A stretch of DNA of 64,000 bases from an uncultured Paracoccaceae bacterium (lineage in GTDB: Bacteria > Pseudomonadota > Alphaproteobacteria > Rhodobacterales > Rhodobacteraceae). A program made the position numbers and the translations under genes. Where the stretch lies: NCBI GenBank assembly GCA_943787985.1, contig CALSOO010000008.1, forward strand, positions 172,857 to 236,856. Reading direction: 5' to 3'. Shown here one piece after another: positions 8,859 to 18,403 of the stretch (within the stretch, counting starts at the first letter, position 1; each line of letters begins with the position of its first letter). The notes under the pieces are model-generated. The model was not told the origin of the DNA. It was given only the letters and a program-made list of their open reading frames with translations, and ran no database searches.

Positions 8859-9599
8859 ATGACCCAACGCCGCATTTTTCGCCTCACTGGCCCGGATTCA
8901 CGCAGTTTCTTGCAAGGTTTGGTGACCAACGATGTCACAAAGCTGGAGAGCGGGCTGGTTTACACAGCCATGTTGACCCCTCAGGGCAAATACATCGCGG
9001 ATTTCTTTCTGTCTGCGGACGGCAATGATGTTTTGCTGGACGCAGACGCAGGGCAAGCGGACGGGTTGATCCAACGCCTGAGCATGTACAAACTACGCGC
9101 CGACGTTCAGATCACCGAAACGGCGCTGCATGTCCACCGTGGCCTTGGACAAGTGCCAAAGGGCGGTTGGGCTGATCCGCGCCATACAGATCTAGGGTGG
9201 CGCGCCTATTTTGCCGAGGCCCCCACCGAGGCGGCAACCGATTGGCAGGCTTTGCAAATTTCCCTGATGGTCCCGCAAAGCGGTGTGGATCTGACCCCTG
9301 ATACCTTCATCCTTGAAGCAGGGTTCGAACGCCTGAAGGGTGTGGATTTCCGCAAGGGATGTTACGTGGGCCAAGAGGTCACAGCCCGCATGAAGCACAA
9401 GACCGAGCTGCGCAAAGGGTTGGCACTGGTCAAAGTCGACGGACCGGCAGAAGCGGGCACGGACATTGTCGCAAACGGCAAGTCTGCAGGCACTTTGATG
9501 AGCCGCGCAGGCGACCTTGGCATTGCCTATTTACGGTTCGAGCGCGCCAAAGGGGCGATGACGGCAGGCGAGGCGCATGTGGTCATGATTGACCCCTAG
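8859..9599 (+). CDS. ygfZ: YgfZ/GcvT-like folate-binding protein
   Basis: 246-residue member of the YgfZ (IBA57) family, which helps assemble or repair iron-sulfur clusters with folate. The diagnostic KGCYVGQE is at residues 166-173. The N-terminus RIFRLTGPDSRSFLQGLVTND is the family's usual opening. ATG 8859 with an upstream AGGA is preferred over ATG 8832. The stop overlaps the stop of the opposite-strand CobW gene by 4 nt. Confidence 0.92.
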   Translation: MTQRRIFRLTGPDSRSFLQGLVTNDVTKLESGLVYTAMLTPQGKYIADFFLSADGNDVLLDADAGQADGLIQRLSMYKLRADVQITETALHVHRGLGQVPKGGWADPRHTDLGWRAYFAEAPTEAATDWQALQISLMVPQSGVDLTPDTFILEAGFERLKGVDFRKGCYVGQEVTARMKHKTELRKGLALVKVDGPAEAGTDIVANGKSAGTLMSRAGDLGIAYLRFERAKGAMTAGEAHVVMIDP

Positions 9600-10459
9600 A
9601 GCCCGTCCCACCACTGTTGAAAATCCGCGCTGGTGATGTGCCCCTTGAGGCCGATCCCCACCAATTGGGTTTGGATGTCCGCCTCGACCGGTTTCAGGCT
9701 GTGACTTGGGCCGACGCAATGCACTTCCATGAGACCCCGTTCGCTCATCACAAACCCTTTGATCCGCAACGCTTTGGCGGGGCGGGTGCGGATCAGTTTG
9801 TCCATCTGCGCGCGTGACAGAACCACATCGCTGCGCGTATTCCACGAGATGTAGGCGGGGTGCACATCTGGCGCTGTTTTTGGAGCCCTGCCAAGAGCCT
9901 CCCCCAAAACAAGCGGAGCAATCACATCCAGTGTGGCCAAATCCAGCACTTGGGCTTCTGGCAAGCCAAGGGACGTAGGCAAAGCACCTTGCGCAGTTTT
10001 GCTTACAAGGATGACGTCAGCGACGTCGACCTGTGCACGCAATTGGGCACCGATCTGGATGTCCTTGGCCAAAGTGTCGTAGTTGAGCGCGTCCACAACT
10101 GTCACAACACCCCCATAACTCAAATCAGGTTCTGCCATTGCCACTTGGGCAATACGCGCAGGATCTGCGATACCCGAGGCCTCTATTACCAGATGGTCAG
10201 GACGCGGATGGCGATCCAGAACGTCCCCGATCGCCAGAAACAAGTCAGCCCCCATCGTGCAACACACGCAGCCGTTGGACAGCTCCACCATATCCTCACT
10301 TTGCGCGCTGATCAGCGCCGCATCAATGTTGATGGCCCCGAAATCATTGACCATCACCAACACCCGAAGGCCATGATCCTCGGCCAAAAGGCGATTAATC
10401 AAGGTGGTTTTTCCGGCCCCGAGGTAGCCGCCGATGACCGTCAGTGGCAGGCGGTTCAT
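9596..10459 (-). CDS. CobW/P47K-family G3E GTPase
   Basis: 287-residue metal-chaperone-type GTPase. Walker A GGYLGAGKT is at residues 10-18, the conserved metal-binding GCVCC at 63-67, and the guanine-specificity region at LVSKTAQG (normally NKxD, here SKTA, so nucleotide specificity may be altered). The C-terminal CobW domain begins around residue 200. Its ATG overlaps the stop of the upstream amidohydrolase by 4 nt, so the two are translated together. A zinc or cobalt chaperone role for the amidohydrolase is an inference from that coupling. Confidence 0.88.
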   Translation of the reverse strand: MNRLPLTVIGGYLGAGKTTLINRLLAEDHGLRVLVMVNDFGAINIDAALISAQSEDMVELSNGCVCCTMGADLFLAIGDVLDRHPRPDHLVIEASGIADPARIAQVAMAEPDLSYGGVVTVVDALNYDTLAKDIQIGAQLRAQVDVADVILVSKTAQGALPTSLGLPEAQVLDLATLDVIAPLVLGEALGRAPKTAPDVHPAYISWNTRSDVVLSRAQMDKLIRTRPAKALRIKGFVMSERGLMEVHCVGPSHSLKPVEADIQTQLVGIGLKGHITSADFQQWWDGL

Positions 10460-12081
10460 AGCAGATGCACCTGTCCGCCGTGCACCGTGCCCAACACTGG
10501 CACGTCCTTGAGCGCCATGGGATCGACAGCTGTGGGGTCATCGCCCAAAACCGCAAAATCTGCGGCTTTGCCCGTTTGGATGCTTCCGATCTCGTGATCC
10601 AGTTTGAGGGTAAACGCCGCGCCCATCGTGATCGCATAAAGCGCTTCATCAACCGTAATGCACTGCGCGGCCCCGATGGTTTCCCCGCTCATGGTTTGGC
10701 GGTTCACAGCGCACCAAGCGGTGAAAAGAGGCCCCAATGGGGTGACCGGCGCATCAGAGTGCAAGGCGATATGGGTGCCCACGTCCAAGGCAGTGCGCGC
10801 CGCGTCCATCCGTTCGGCGCGGTCGCGTCCAATGGTCAGCGCAATATGTTGGTCTCCGAAGTACCATAAATGGTTGGCAAAAATGTTGGTGCAACACCCG
10901 ACTTCCTTTGCCCGCTCATACAGATCGCGCCCCATCATCTGACAATGCTGCAAGACGTGGCGATGCCCGTGCCAGGGATGTTTGCGCATTGCCGCCTCAA
11001 CCGCGGCGATAGACACATCCGCGGCCTCGTCGCCGTTCACGTGGATATGCATCTGAATGCCGCGTTTTTGCATCTCTTCGCACAGTTCGTAAATCTGCTC
11101 GGGAGGGGTGTTCCAAATCCCGTTGGGCTGGCCCCCCACGTAATAGGGCCACTTCACGCGGGCGGTCCACCCTTGGATTGCGCCGTCCGTCATCAGCTTG
11201 ACTGCGCCCAGTCGCAACTTGTCGGTCGAGGACCCCGCGAGGGTCTCGGCACGGTCCGCGATCTGCTTTGCAGGGCCCATTGCCCCCAAAACAGACACGA
11301 TGCGCAGCGGGAAATCCGGCTTGCCCGTGACATCCAGCATGACCTTCAGGTCTTCATCCTCCATCGAGGCGAATAAATCCGTCACAGTCGTGACCCCTGC
11401 ACGTTGGGAAACCGCTGCAAAATCTGCGATGGCTTGAGGCGTTTGCGAGAGGCCCCGAAAATCAATACCCAAGCGGCGCATGATGGGAAACATCGCCGCC
11501 ATCTCCTGCAATTCGCCTGTGGGCGTGCCATCTGGCCCTTTAATCACCCCTTCGGCGTTAGAGCCGCTGTCGTATCCTGCCATTTCCAGCGCCTTGGAGT
11601 TCACGCACATCAGGTGGAAGTTGGAAAAGATGATCGCAATTGGGCGCTCGGTGCTGATCTGATCCAGATGCTTTGCGCCCAAACGCTCTGAAGACAGGAA
11701 GATCGGGTCAAACCCCCACCCGATGATCGGAGCGTCTGCATCCAACCCGTCTGCGTACTGCGTCAGGCCATCAATAACGGCGTCGATGTCTTTCATGCCT
11801 TCCCAAAGCTTGCCTTGAGGATCGATGCGGTCATGGAACCCGGCATAAGCATAGCGCCACATGGCGCCGGCCATCATATGGGCGTGGCCCTCGACCATAC
11901 CGGGCATCAAGGTCGTGGCAGACAGGCTGTCATCGTGGATCACATCCCCCCATTGATCGGCACAGTCTGCGTCCCCAACGGCCAGAATTTTGCCGTCGCG
12001 CACAGCCACATGGGTGGCCTCGGGACGGTTTGCATCCATGGTGATGATCTTTTTGGCGTTGAATACTGTGATGTGGGTCAT
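10456..12081 (-). CDS. YtcJ-like metal-dependent amidohydrolase
   Basis: 541-residue amidohydrolase-superfamily enzyme of the YtcJ/exoenzyme-regulatory group. It shows VRDGKILAVGD at the N-terminus, LMPGMVEGHAH with the HxH metal site, HIHVNGDEAADV, and LHSDAPVTPLGP near the C-terminus with the metal aspartate. ATG 12081 is preceded by AGGAGGGG; the frame is open further upstream without a better signal. Substrate unknown (amide or N-acyl compound). Its 3' end overlaps the CobW GTPase gene by 4 nt. Confidence 0.9.
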   Translation of the reverse strand: MTHITVFNAKKIITMDANRPEATHVAVRDGKILAVGDADCADQWGDVIHDDSLSATTLMPGMVEGHAHMMAGAMWRYAYAGFHDRIDPQGKLWEGMKDIDAVIDGLTQYADGLDADAPIIGWGFDPIFLSSERLGAKHLDQISTERPIAIIFSNFHLMCVNSKALEMAGYDSGSNAEGVIKGPDGTPTGELQEMAAMFPIMRRLGIDFRGLSQTPQAIADFAAVSQRAGVTTVTDLFASMEDEDLKVMLDVTGKPDFPLRIVSVLGAMGPAKQIADRAETLAGSSTDKLRLGAVKLMTDGAIQGWTARVKWPYYVGGQPNGIWNTPPEQIYELCEEMQKRGIQMHIHVNGDEAADVSIAAVEAAMRKHPWHGHRHVLQHCQMMGRDLYERAKEVGCCTNIFANHLWYFGDQHIALTIGRDRAERMDAARTALDVGTHIALHSDAPVTPLGPLFTAWCAVNRQTMSGETIGAAQCITVDEALYAITMGAAFTLKLDHEIGSIQTGKAADFAVLGDDPTAVDPMALKDVPVLGTVHGGQVHLL

Positions 12082-12125
12082 GTGCCCCTCCTGCTTTAGA
12101 AAAAGCGTAGCGCAGGTGCGCCCAA

Positions 12126-12159
12126 AGAAAAACCCCGCTGGCACGGGGCCAACGGGGTT
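12126..12159 (-). terminator. Intrinsic terminator downstream of efp
   Basis: On the minus strand AACCCCGTTGGC / GCCAGCGGGGTT pairs over 12 bp (one G-T) around a CCCGT loop, followed by TTTTTC. It lies 22 bp after the efp stop and before the amidohydrolase gene. Confidence 0.88.
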
Positions 12160-12180
12160 CAAATTCCGTGTTGGACGCGC

Positions 12181-12744
12181 TTAGGCCCGTTCTGAATATT
12201 CCATGGTCTCGGTGTTGACCACGATGTCTTCGTCCTGCCCCACAAACGGGGGCACCATGACTTTGACGCCATTGTCCAAGGTCGCCGGCTTGAAAGAATT
12301 CGCGGCTGTCTGGCCTTTGACGACCGGCTCTGTCTCTGCAATTTTGCAGATCACTTTTTGCGGCAAGCGGGCATTGAGAGCCTCTGCCTCATAAAATTCG
12401 ACCACGATGGTCATGCCATCTTGCAAGAACGGGCGACGTTCCCCGAGCAGTTCAGCAGGCAGTTGAACCTGCTCGTATGTTTCGATGTCCATGACGACCA
12501 ACATGCCATCATCTTCATACAGGAACTGTTGGTCTTTTTGTTCCAACCGCACCTTTTCGACTTTGTCGGCGCTGCGAAAGCGTTCGTTCAATTTGGAGCC
12601 GTTGCGCAAATTGCGCAGCTCAACCTGAGCAAAGGCGCCGCCCTTTCCGGGCTTTACGTGATCCACCTTCACAGCGGCCCAAAGACCGGCATTGTGCTCA
12701 AGGACGTTTCCGGGGCGGATTTCGTTTCCGTTAATTTTGGGCAT
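12181..12744 (-). CDS. efp: Elongation factor P
   Basis: 187-residue translation factor that relieves ribosome stalling at proline runs. It begins [18 protein letters not shown] and has VKPGKGGAF with Lys34, the position that is modified in many bacteria. The three-domain length is normal. ATG 12744 is the conserved start; the upstream in-frame extension is not coding. A strong terminator follows. Confidence 0.97.
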   Translation of the reverse strand: MPKINGNEIRPGNVLEHNAGLWAAVKVDHVKPGKGGAFAQVELRNLRNGSKLNERFRSADKVEKVRLEQKDQQFLYEDDGMLVVMDIETYEQVQLPAELLGERRPFLQDGMTIVVEFYEAEALNARLPQKVICKIAETEPVVKGQTAANSFKPATLDNGVKVMVPPFVGQDEDIVVNTETMEYSERA

Positions 12745-12963
12745 GTGGCAAAACCATGGCAAAAGGTTGATGAAATGTTGTTCCCCCCTATATCTTGATG
12801 AGCCAACCCGCGCAACACACCGATGCTTCGTGCTGCACCGCAGAGAGGGTTGCATAAAATGCAATGAAGCTATGCAAAAACAGGGTATCCGAATCGAACA
12901 AAAGAGGTCATAAGGGGCCTCGCGCCGAAAACACAAGAGCAAGAATAATCGAAAGGACGACGA

Positions 12964-13284
12964 ATGAAAGACTTCGTTGACGGTACGGCCTTTAACAACG
13001 AACAAGGCAATCGTGCACGTAAACTTTTTGCAGCCGTGGTATTGGCTGCATTGGATGACGCCATCGCTGACGACAAGAAATATGGCAATGGTCCAGAACA
13101 AATCGCCCGTTGGGCACGTTCCCGTGATGGGCGCGAAGTTCTCAGCTGTGCTGGTATTGACCCAAACGAACGGGTTGTCACAGGGCTGATGGAATTTGTG
13201 GGTAAAGGTGTACGGACATCCGTAGCCCTGTCCCGCGAAGAAAGCGAGCGCCGCAACGCAGCGCAACAGGCAGAAGCCGCATAA
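12964..13284 (+). CDS. Small conserved protein, DUF6280 family
   Basis: 106 residues, soluble and helical, starting [21 protein letters not shown] recognise it as the alphaproteobacterial DUF6280 family, very conserved among roseobacters; function unknown. It has no signal peptide or membrane segment. A ribosome binding site (aaaGGAcgacga) precedes ATG. It is divergent from efp across about 220 bp and is followed by a perfect terminator, so it is a single-gene unit, probably well expressed. Confidence 0.85.
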   Translation: MKDFVDGTAFNNEQGNRARKLFAAVVLAALDDAIADDKKYGNGPEQIARWARSRDGREVLSCAGIDPNERVVTGLMEFVGKGVRTSVALSREESERRNAAQQAEAA

Positions 13285-13317
13285 CGCTTTCACGACACGA
13301 CATTGAGACTGCCAAGT

Positions 13318-13346
13318 AAAACGCGCCCGCTGCTCGGGCGCGTTTT
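13318..13346 (+). terminator. Intrinsic terminator of the DUF6280 gene
   Basis: Perfect 12-bp stem AAAACGCGCCCG / CGGGCGCGTTTT with a 5-nt loop (ctgct), A-tract before and T-tract after, 34 bp past the stop. It could also work in the opposite direction. Confidence 0.93.
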
Positions 13347-13371
13347 GCGTTGTGGGCCTGTGTTTGTCATC

Positions 13372-13946
13372 CTAACGCATGAAAACAAAGACCCACTGGC
13401 GCACGATCCAAAGCTCGGCGCACATCAAAAGGGCAACCAGTCCCAGCGCCCAAAACGGAATTGACCTGCGGTAGAGCGCAAACGTCGCGCCTGCAGCCGC
13501 CACGGCCTCTATCGGGGCCATCCACCCTGCCCCGTGCGCGCGGTCCCAATAGCTTATCGGACTTTCAAAAACCCATCGCGTCAGAGGCCAAAAATGCGAA
13601 CGGCCGTCATCATGGTGTAACGGGAAATCCAACGCCAGATGCAACAATGCCGCCCACACAGCGCGACACCCCAGTCCTTGCGCTGCCACACAGCGACCAA
13701 AAGCAAAGCGCCCCAGACAAAAAACGAGTTATCGACGGCAAAGATGCCCTGCCAAAGGTCTGAAAAATAGAGTTCCCCAAACACCCGTTCTGGCGCCATC
13801 CCCAAAACGAAAAGGGAAACGCCGCCAAGCAGGTAAAGCGACAGATCGGGCAGCATTGCCCCTACAAAGGCGGCAGACAGGATACGGGAACTTCCTGGCC
13901 GGCCAAAAACAGCTGCCCCAAGCAAAAGATGGGCGGGTGTATTCAT
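13372..13946 (-). pseudogene. Membrane protein (CobQ-annotated roseobacter family), frameshifted
   Basis: Two overlapping frames together make one membrane protein of about 191 residues. The first frame (from ATG 13946, MNTPAHLLLGAAVFGRP) covers the N-terminal helices and runs to about ...RKDWGVAL. The second frame continues with AVWAALLHLALDFPLHHDD, which contains the HHDD-type motif of the family, and ends at 13372. One missing base near 13657-13661 restores a single frame. The family is often labelled a cobalamin biosynthesis protein, without real support. Either a true disruption or a sequencing error. Confidence 0.75.
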
Positions 13947-13991
13947 AATGTATAGCGTGCGGGCAAACGGATGTAGCAGCCGACCCGCGCG

Positions 13992-14912
13992 CTATTCCAG
14001 CTCTTGAGCCGCCAAAGCGCGGTGAATTTCGCGGCGCACCAGCTTGCGGACATTGCGTGTGATCCGTTCCCCCAAAGCCCCTTGAAGTTCTTCGCGCACG
14101 ATATCGCTGACCATGCCCCGCAGCGTTTCCTCATCAAGAACATCGCTGACATCGCCAAGCCCTTCATCTACAGCGTCCAAGGCCGCGTCGATGACTTCTG
14201 GTTCGGGTTCTTCCCAAGACATCTTGGCGTCTTCGGTCCCTGAATAGTCACTGTCCCCCGTATCGTCGGGTTCCCATTGATCGTCGCGTTTGCCAATAAC
14301 AGCTTCCAGAGCAGCAATCTTGGAACTCAAAGTTTGAGACCTGACTTCCTCTGCGAAAGGCACAGCGCGTTCCATCAATTCGGCCTCAACGACGCCATCA
14401 TTGTCGCCAACGTTGAGCGGTTCTTGAGGTTGAGCCATGTGATCCAGCGGCTCGGGGGATGGCGTTGACGCTTCTGCTTGCTCATCGCTGGTCTCGAGAG
14501 TGTTGTCTGCGTTCGGATCCAAATCTTCAGAAGAATGTTCTTCTGCATCGTGGTCACGGCCTTCAGAAAGAGGTTCTGCGTCGGATGCGGCCTCCTCGAC
14601 GGGTGGCCAGTCCGCAAATTGCGGGGCCTCGTCTGCGTCGGGTGTCGCATAGGGTGTTTCCAAAATCAGCGCTTCGGGCGCCTCTTCCTGCACAGCCTCT
14701 TCTTCAGCTACTGTAAAAGGGGCCTCATCGCCCGACTGTTCGGACAGTTCATCATCTGTAACATCTGTGACGCGCAACGCTGGTGTCAGGACCAAACGGT
14801 CCTGTGGCGCAGGGGCCTGCGCGGCCTGCGTTGGACGGTGGTCTTCAGAAACCAGTCGGCGGATAGACGATAGGACATCTTCCACCTCCACGTTAGTGAC
14901 AGGATTTGACAT
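13992..14912 (-). CDS. Acidic PopZ-like (DUF2497-type) protein
   Basis: 306 residues. A short N-terminal helix (VEVEDVLSSIRRLVSED) is followed by a long low-complexity region rich in Glu, Asp, Pro and Ala, then a basic helical end (LRGMVSDIVREELQGALGERITRNVRKLVRREIHRAL). This three-part layout resembles the cell-pole organiser PopZ, and in alphaproteobacteria the popZ gene usually lies next to valS. Here valS is 11.6 kb away. ATG 14912 fits the conserved N-terminus. PopZ identity is inferred from architecture and from tolC and pcm beside it. Confidence 0.6.
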   Translation of the reverse strand: MSNPVTNVEVEDVLSSIRRLVSEDHRPTQAAQAPAPQDRLVLTPALRVTDVTDDELSEQSGDEAPFTVAEEEAVQEEAPEALILETPYATPDADEAPQFADWPPVEEAASDAEPLSEGRDHDAEEHSSEDLDPNADNTLETSDEQAEASTPSPEPLDHMAQPQEPLNVGDNDGVVEAELMERAVPFAEEVRSQTLSSKIAALEAVIGKRDDQWEPDDTGDSDYSGTEDAKMSWEEPEPEVIDAALDAVDEGLGDVSDVLDEETLRGMVSDIVREELQGALGERITRNVRKLVRREIHRALAAQELE

Positions 14913-14984
14913 TGTATTTCCACTACTTGCCTCACGCGCACAGTACAACGTGCCTGAGATTCGGACAACAGGTGCTTAAAAATG

Positions 14985-16421
14985 TTAGTCTTTTTGTAAT
15001 GCGCGCAAAACCCGGTCCAATTTTTGACCTTGTTTGCTCTTCACCGCGACACCATCTTTCACCAAATTGTAGTAGGCTTCGGCATCATATTCCTGAACGG
15101 GGAGCTTCAGGTTTTTGGCCGTGAGCTGCCCGAGAGAGGCCAAAACAGTGTAGGCTGCGATGTATTGGCTGGTCTGCGCCGTGATCCTTGCGGCTTCGGC
15201 ATCGAGCAATTCCTGCTCCGCATCAAGCACATCCAGAGTCGTGCGCGCACCAAGCGTTGCTTCCTCGCGCACGCCCCGGAATGCCACGCGGGCCGCACGG
15301 ATTTGGCGCACGCTGGCCTCAAGGCTGGCGCTTGCTATGCTCACATCCGCCAACGCGTTACCAACATCCTGTTGGATGTTATGACGTGTAATGTGAAGCC
15401 CAGCACGCGCGGCATCGCGTGTTGCCATGCTTCTGCGCACAGCTGATGACAACCGCCCGCCTTGGTAAATCGTGCCCTGCGCTGTCACACCTACTGAGGC
15501 GTCGCTGTTCGTGGTCACTGTCCCAAGGTTGTTGGTGGCGCCCAACGTCCCTTCAAGGGTCAAGGTCGGGCTCATCGCGCCCTCGGAGGCCTGAATATCA
15601 AACTCTGCTGCCGCAACCTGATGCTGGACTTCAAGCATGGCCGGATGCTGGCGCACCGCGACACCCTTTGCGCGGTCAAGGTTCGTATCTATTTTTGGAA
15701 CCCGCGCAGGTGCAGCCAGACGGCCCGGCTTTTTGCCGACAACATTGCGATACTCTTCGATTGCCTGAAGCCGTTGGCCTTCCGCTGTTGCAAGACCACT
15801 GCGTGCTTGGGCCAAACGCGCTTCGGCCAATGCAACGTCGGTGCGCGTGATTTCGCCAACCTCAAAGCGGTCACGGGCGGCCCGCAATTCTTGCGTCAAC
15901 AGTCGCAGGTTGTTCTGGCGCAAGGCCACAATCTCACCTGCTTGACGCAGGTTCATATAAGCATTCACAGCGCGCAACAGGACGAGTTGTTCAAACCCGA
16001 TCAAGCCGGCGCGTGCCGCCAATACAGTTTCGCGGGCCGCATTGATCCGCGCGGCAGATGCACCGCCATCATACAGCAACAGGCTCGCATTCAGCCTGAC
16101 AATAACCTGATTGTTGTACCCACGGTTGACGGTTGTTCCAAACAGCGCACTGCTGGAGCGTGATTTGGCATATCGCCTGCGTGCAGTGGCCGTCCATGTC
16201 AAAACCGGTTGCAATGCAGCTGCGGCGGATGCGACGTCTTCATCGGCGGCGCGCAACAAAGCGCGATTTTGATCCAGCAACCCGCTGTGGTTATATGCAC
16301 CCGTCAAGGCGTCGGCCAAAGTGTCCGCCTGCGCGACAACTGCCGGCATCATAACCGCGCACACCATGGCCAACCGTACAACGCGGCGTCCTTTTTGCGT
16401 CACATTTGCAAATACACCCAT
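14985..16421 (-). CDS. tolC: TolC-family outer membrane efflux protein
   Basis: 478 residues with a signal peptide (MGVFANVTQKGRRVVRLAMVC..., cleavage near AQA-DT) and the two repeated helical halves of TolC (type I secretion, TIGR01844). Forms the outer membrane channel for type I secretion or drug efflux. ATG 16421 has GGGGGAC upstream. The gene sits between the methyltransferase and the PopZ-like gene on the same strand, with gaps of only about 50-70 bp, so it is probably one operon. Confidence 0.93.
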   Translation of the reverse strand: MGVFANVTQKGRRVVRLAMVCAVMMPAVVAQADTLADALTGAYNHSGLLDQNRALLRAADEDVASAAAALQPVLTWTATARRRYAKSRSSSALFGTTVNRGYNNQVIVRLNASLLLYDGGASAARINAARETVLAARAGLIGFEQLVLLRAVNAYMNLRQAGEIVALRQNNLRLLTQELRAARDRFEVGEITRTDVALAEARLAQARSGLATAEGQRLQAIEEYRNVVGKKPGRLAAPARVPKIDTNLDRAKGVAVRQHPAMLEVQHQVAAAEFDIQASEGAMSPTLTLEGTLGATNNLGTVTTNSDASVGVTAQGTIYQGGRLSSAVRRSMATRDAARAGLHITRHNIQQDVGNALADVSIASASLEASVRQIRAARVAFRGVREEATLGARTTLDVLDAEQELLDAEAARITAQTSQYIAAYTVLASLGQLTAKNLKLPVQEYDAEAYYNLVKDGVAVKSKQGQKLDRVLRALQKD

Positions 16422-16473
16422 CACGTCCCCCGAACCTGAATTTCCCGGACACATTCTGTGTCCAAACTTGCTT

Positions 16474-17127
16474 TCACAATTGGAATTGGCTGTGCTTTTC
16501 AAAGCCTGGCAGCACAGGCGCACCTGCATTGAAAGAAAGGCGCCACGACAATCTGCCATCAATTTTATAGCCAACGCGCACTTCACCCAAAGCGCCGTTC
16601 ATGAACAAAGCTCCGATTCGACCACCGTCTTTCAGCTGATCCAATATCGTTTCCGGAACGTGATCTACCCCACCCTCGATAACGATAACGTCATAAGGAC
16701 CGTGCTCTGGGGCGCCGTCCGTCAGGGTACCGGCATGTGGTACGACATTGTCGATGCCTGCATTGCTCCACGCTTCCTGGGCTTCAGCTGCAAAAGTCTC
16801 GTCTTCTTCAAGGGCCACAACAGCCTCGGCCATATGTGCAATGACGGCGGAAGAATACCCGTATGCCGGGCCGATATCGAGGACCAACTCGTTGTTCGAA
16901 ATATCCAACGCATCAAGCAATTTCGCCAAAGTGCGCGGCTCCAATACAACCCGCCCGTCCCCCAATTCGAGGTTCTCGCCCATATAGGCAGCTTCGCGTT
17001 GGGCACGCGGCACAAAGTCTTCGCGTGCGACTGTCAGCATCGCGTCGATAATCGTGAACTTGGTCACATCAGAAGGGCGCACCTGCGTATCGACCATCAT
17101 AGTGCGGCGTGTGGTAAAATCTGTCAT
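16474..17127 (-). CDS. Protein-L-isoaspartate O-methyltransferase family protein
   Basis: 217-residue SAM-dependent methyltransferase. It has a conserved N-terminal cap (MMVDTQVRPSDVTKFTIIDAM), the PCMT-like EPRTLAKLLDAL, and motif I VLDIGPAYGYSSAVIAHMA. In this family isoaspartyl residues in damaged proteins are methylated, but the roseobacter protein beside tolC differs from the classical repair enzyme, so the exact substrate is open. First gene of a likely operon with tolC and the PopZ-like gene. Confidence 0.88.
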   Translation of the reverse strand: MTDFTTRRTMMVDTQVRPSDVTKFTIIDAMLTVAREDFVPRAQREAAYMGENLELGDGRVVLEPRTLAKLLDALDISNNELVLDIGPAYGYSSAVIAHMAEAVVALEEDETFAAEAQEAWSNAGIDNVVPHAGTLTDGAPEHGPYDVIVIEGGVDHVPETILDQLKDGGRIGALFMNGALGEVRVGYKIDGRLSWRLSFNAGAPVLPGFEKHSQFQL

Positions 17128-17272
17128 ATCACTAAACTCATCCGTTCAGAATCCGGTTGGTCCAGATGTGGCACATCTGGTGATGGGGAGCAACGTAAGG
17201 ATAGTGCAAAATGAGCGGAGATGCACTTGCAGGCAAGAAACAGATAAGTTAGGAGCGTCCCACACCACCGGC

Positions 17273-17346
17273 GGCGAGTTGGTAGAGTGGTTATGCAGCG
17301 GATTGCAAATCCGTGTACACCGGTTCGATTCCGGTACTCGCCTCCA
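17273..17346 (+). tRNA. tRNA-Cys (anticodon GCA)
   Basis: 74 nt including an encoded CCA. The acceptor stem GGCGAGT pairs with ACTCGCC. The anticodon loop GATTGCAAATC carries GCA, and the T arm CCGGTTCGATTCCGG is canonical. An integrase remnant begins 68 bp downstream in the same orientation, the usual arrangement for an element that used the tRNA 3' end as its attachment site. Confidence 0.97.
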
Positions 17347-17413
17347 TATCCCTCAAAATCAATGACATAGCTTTCATAATTTCAAGTGTGACACAAAGTG
17401 GGACACATGACCT

Positions 17414-18403
17414 ATGAAACTGTCATCATATCTAAGTCGCTCCAGACATGGGGTTTATTACTTTCGTTGGCCGATACCGGATCAAGGCAAAGGCCATAGG
17501 AGATGTATTAGGACTTCTTTAAGGACTAAGTGCCCAGATCGTGCAGGTGCTATAGCAAGATACCTAGCATCAAGTGGGATTCTATTTAAGGACAACAAAG
17601 ACTTGGCTAGATTGAGGCAAGATCAGATACGCGAACTTGTGGGTACATACTTCAAAGCCCAACTTGAGCAGTATCTTGAGTGGCACAACAACCGTGGATT
17701 TACAGCAAACGCTATGGAAGACATGCGTTGGGAACGGACCTATCATGAATTAGCAGTTGAAGACGGGAAGCCATATCTCCCGTACTTACCGCAAGCACGG
17801 TTTCAACGAAAAATGGGCGTTTCAGACATGGATTGGTCTGACAGCCAGCCTCGGATTGATCTAGAACTTCATCGTGGGCGCAGGGATATGCTCACAGCCG
17901 CTCTGGACGCCGCTGAGGGCGCTACCGACTACCCGTTTGTGAACACGTCGCAAGCGGTGTCAGCGACGCCAGAATCGCTCTCCTCGCCCCTCGGAGGGGC
18001 CATAGATGATTTCATGTCGGAACATTCTCGCCAATGGCCAGATAAGACCACAAATCAGGTTCGCGCTTACTTGGGAATTTTGATTGAGTTCTTCGGCCCA
18101 GACCGCTTGCTTGGCGACATCACGAAGAAAGATGCGAGTGATGTTAAGAAGCTATTGTTGCAGCTACCAGTTAGCCGAAACACAAAGCCAGCATTGAAGG
18201 CGATGACACTTCAAGAGGTGATCAAGGTTGCCAATCAGAGGTGTATCTCGCCCAAAACAATCAACAGCCACATCGATACCTTTCGTCGGTTCTTCGATTG
18301 GGCCGAGAGACATGATCTAGCACCTCACAAGTTGTTTGTTGGGATGAAAGTTCCAAACCTGCCCTTAAGATCCGTTGGACCCATTTGGGCGCATGCTTGT
18401 TAA
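17414..18403 (+). pseudogene. Tyrosine integrase, N-terminal part only (truncated)
   Basis: The first about 315 codons match the N-terminus and core-binding (SAM-like) domain of island integrases: SRHGVYYFRWPIP near the start and SPKTINSHIDTFRRFFDWAERHDL before the break. The catalytic domain (R..HxxR..Y) is missing. After about 18365 the frame reads antisense through another integrase and stops. Base use is more AT-rich than in the housekeeping genes upstream, consistent with transfer. Its place just after tRNA-Cys marks an old genomic island. It cannot be an active recombinase. Confidence 0.75.
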
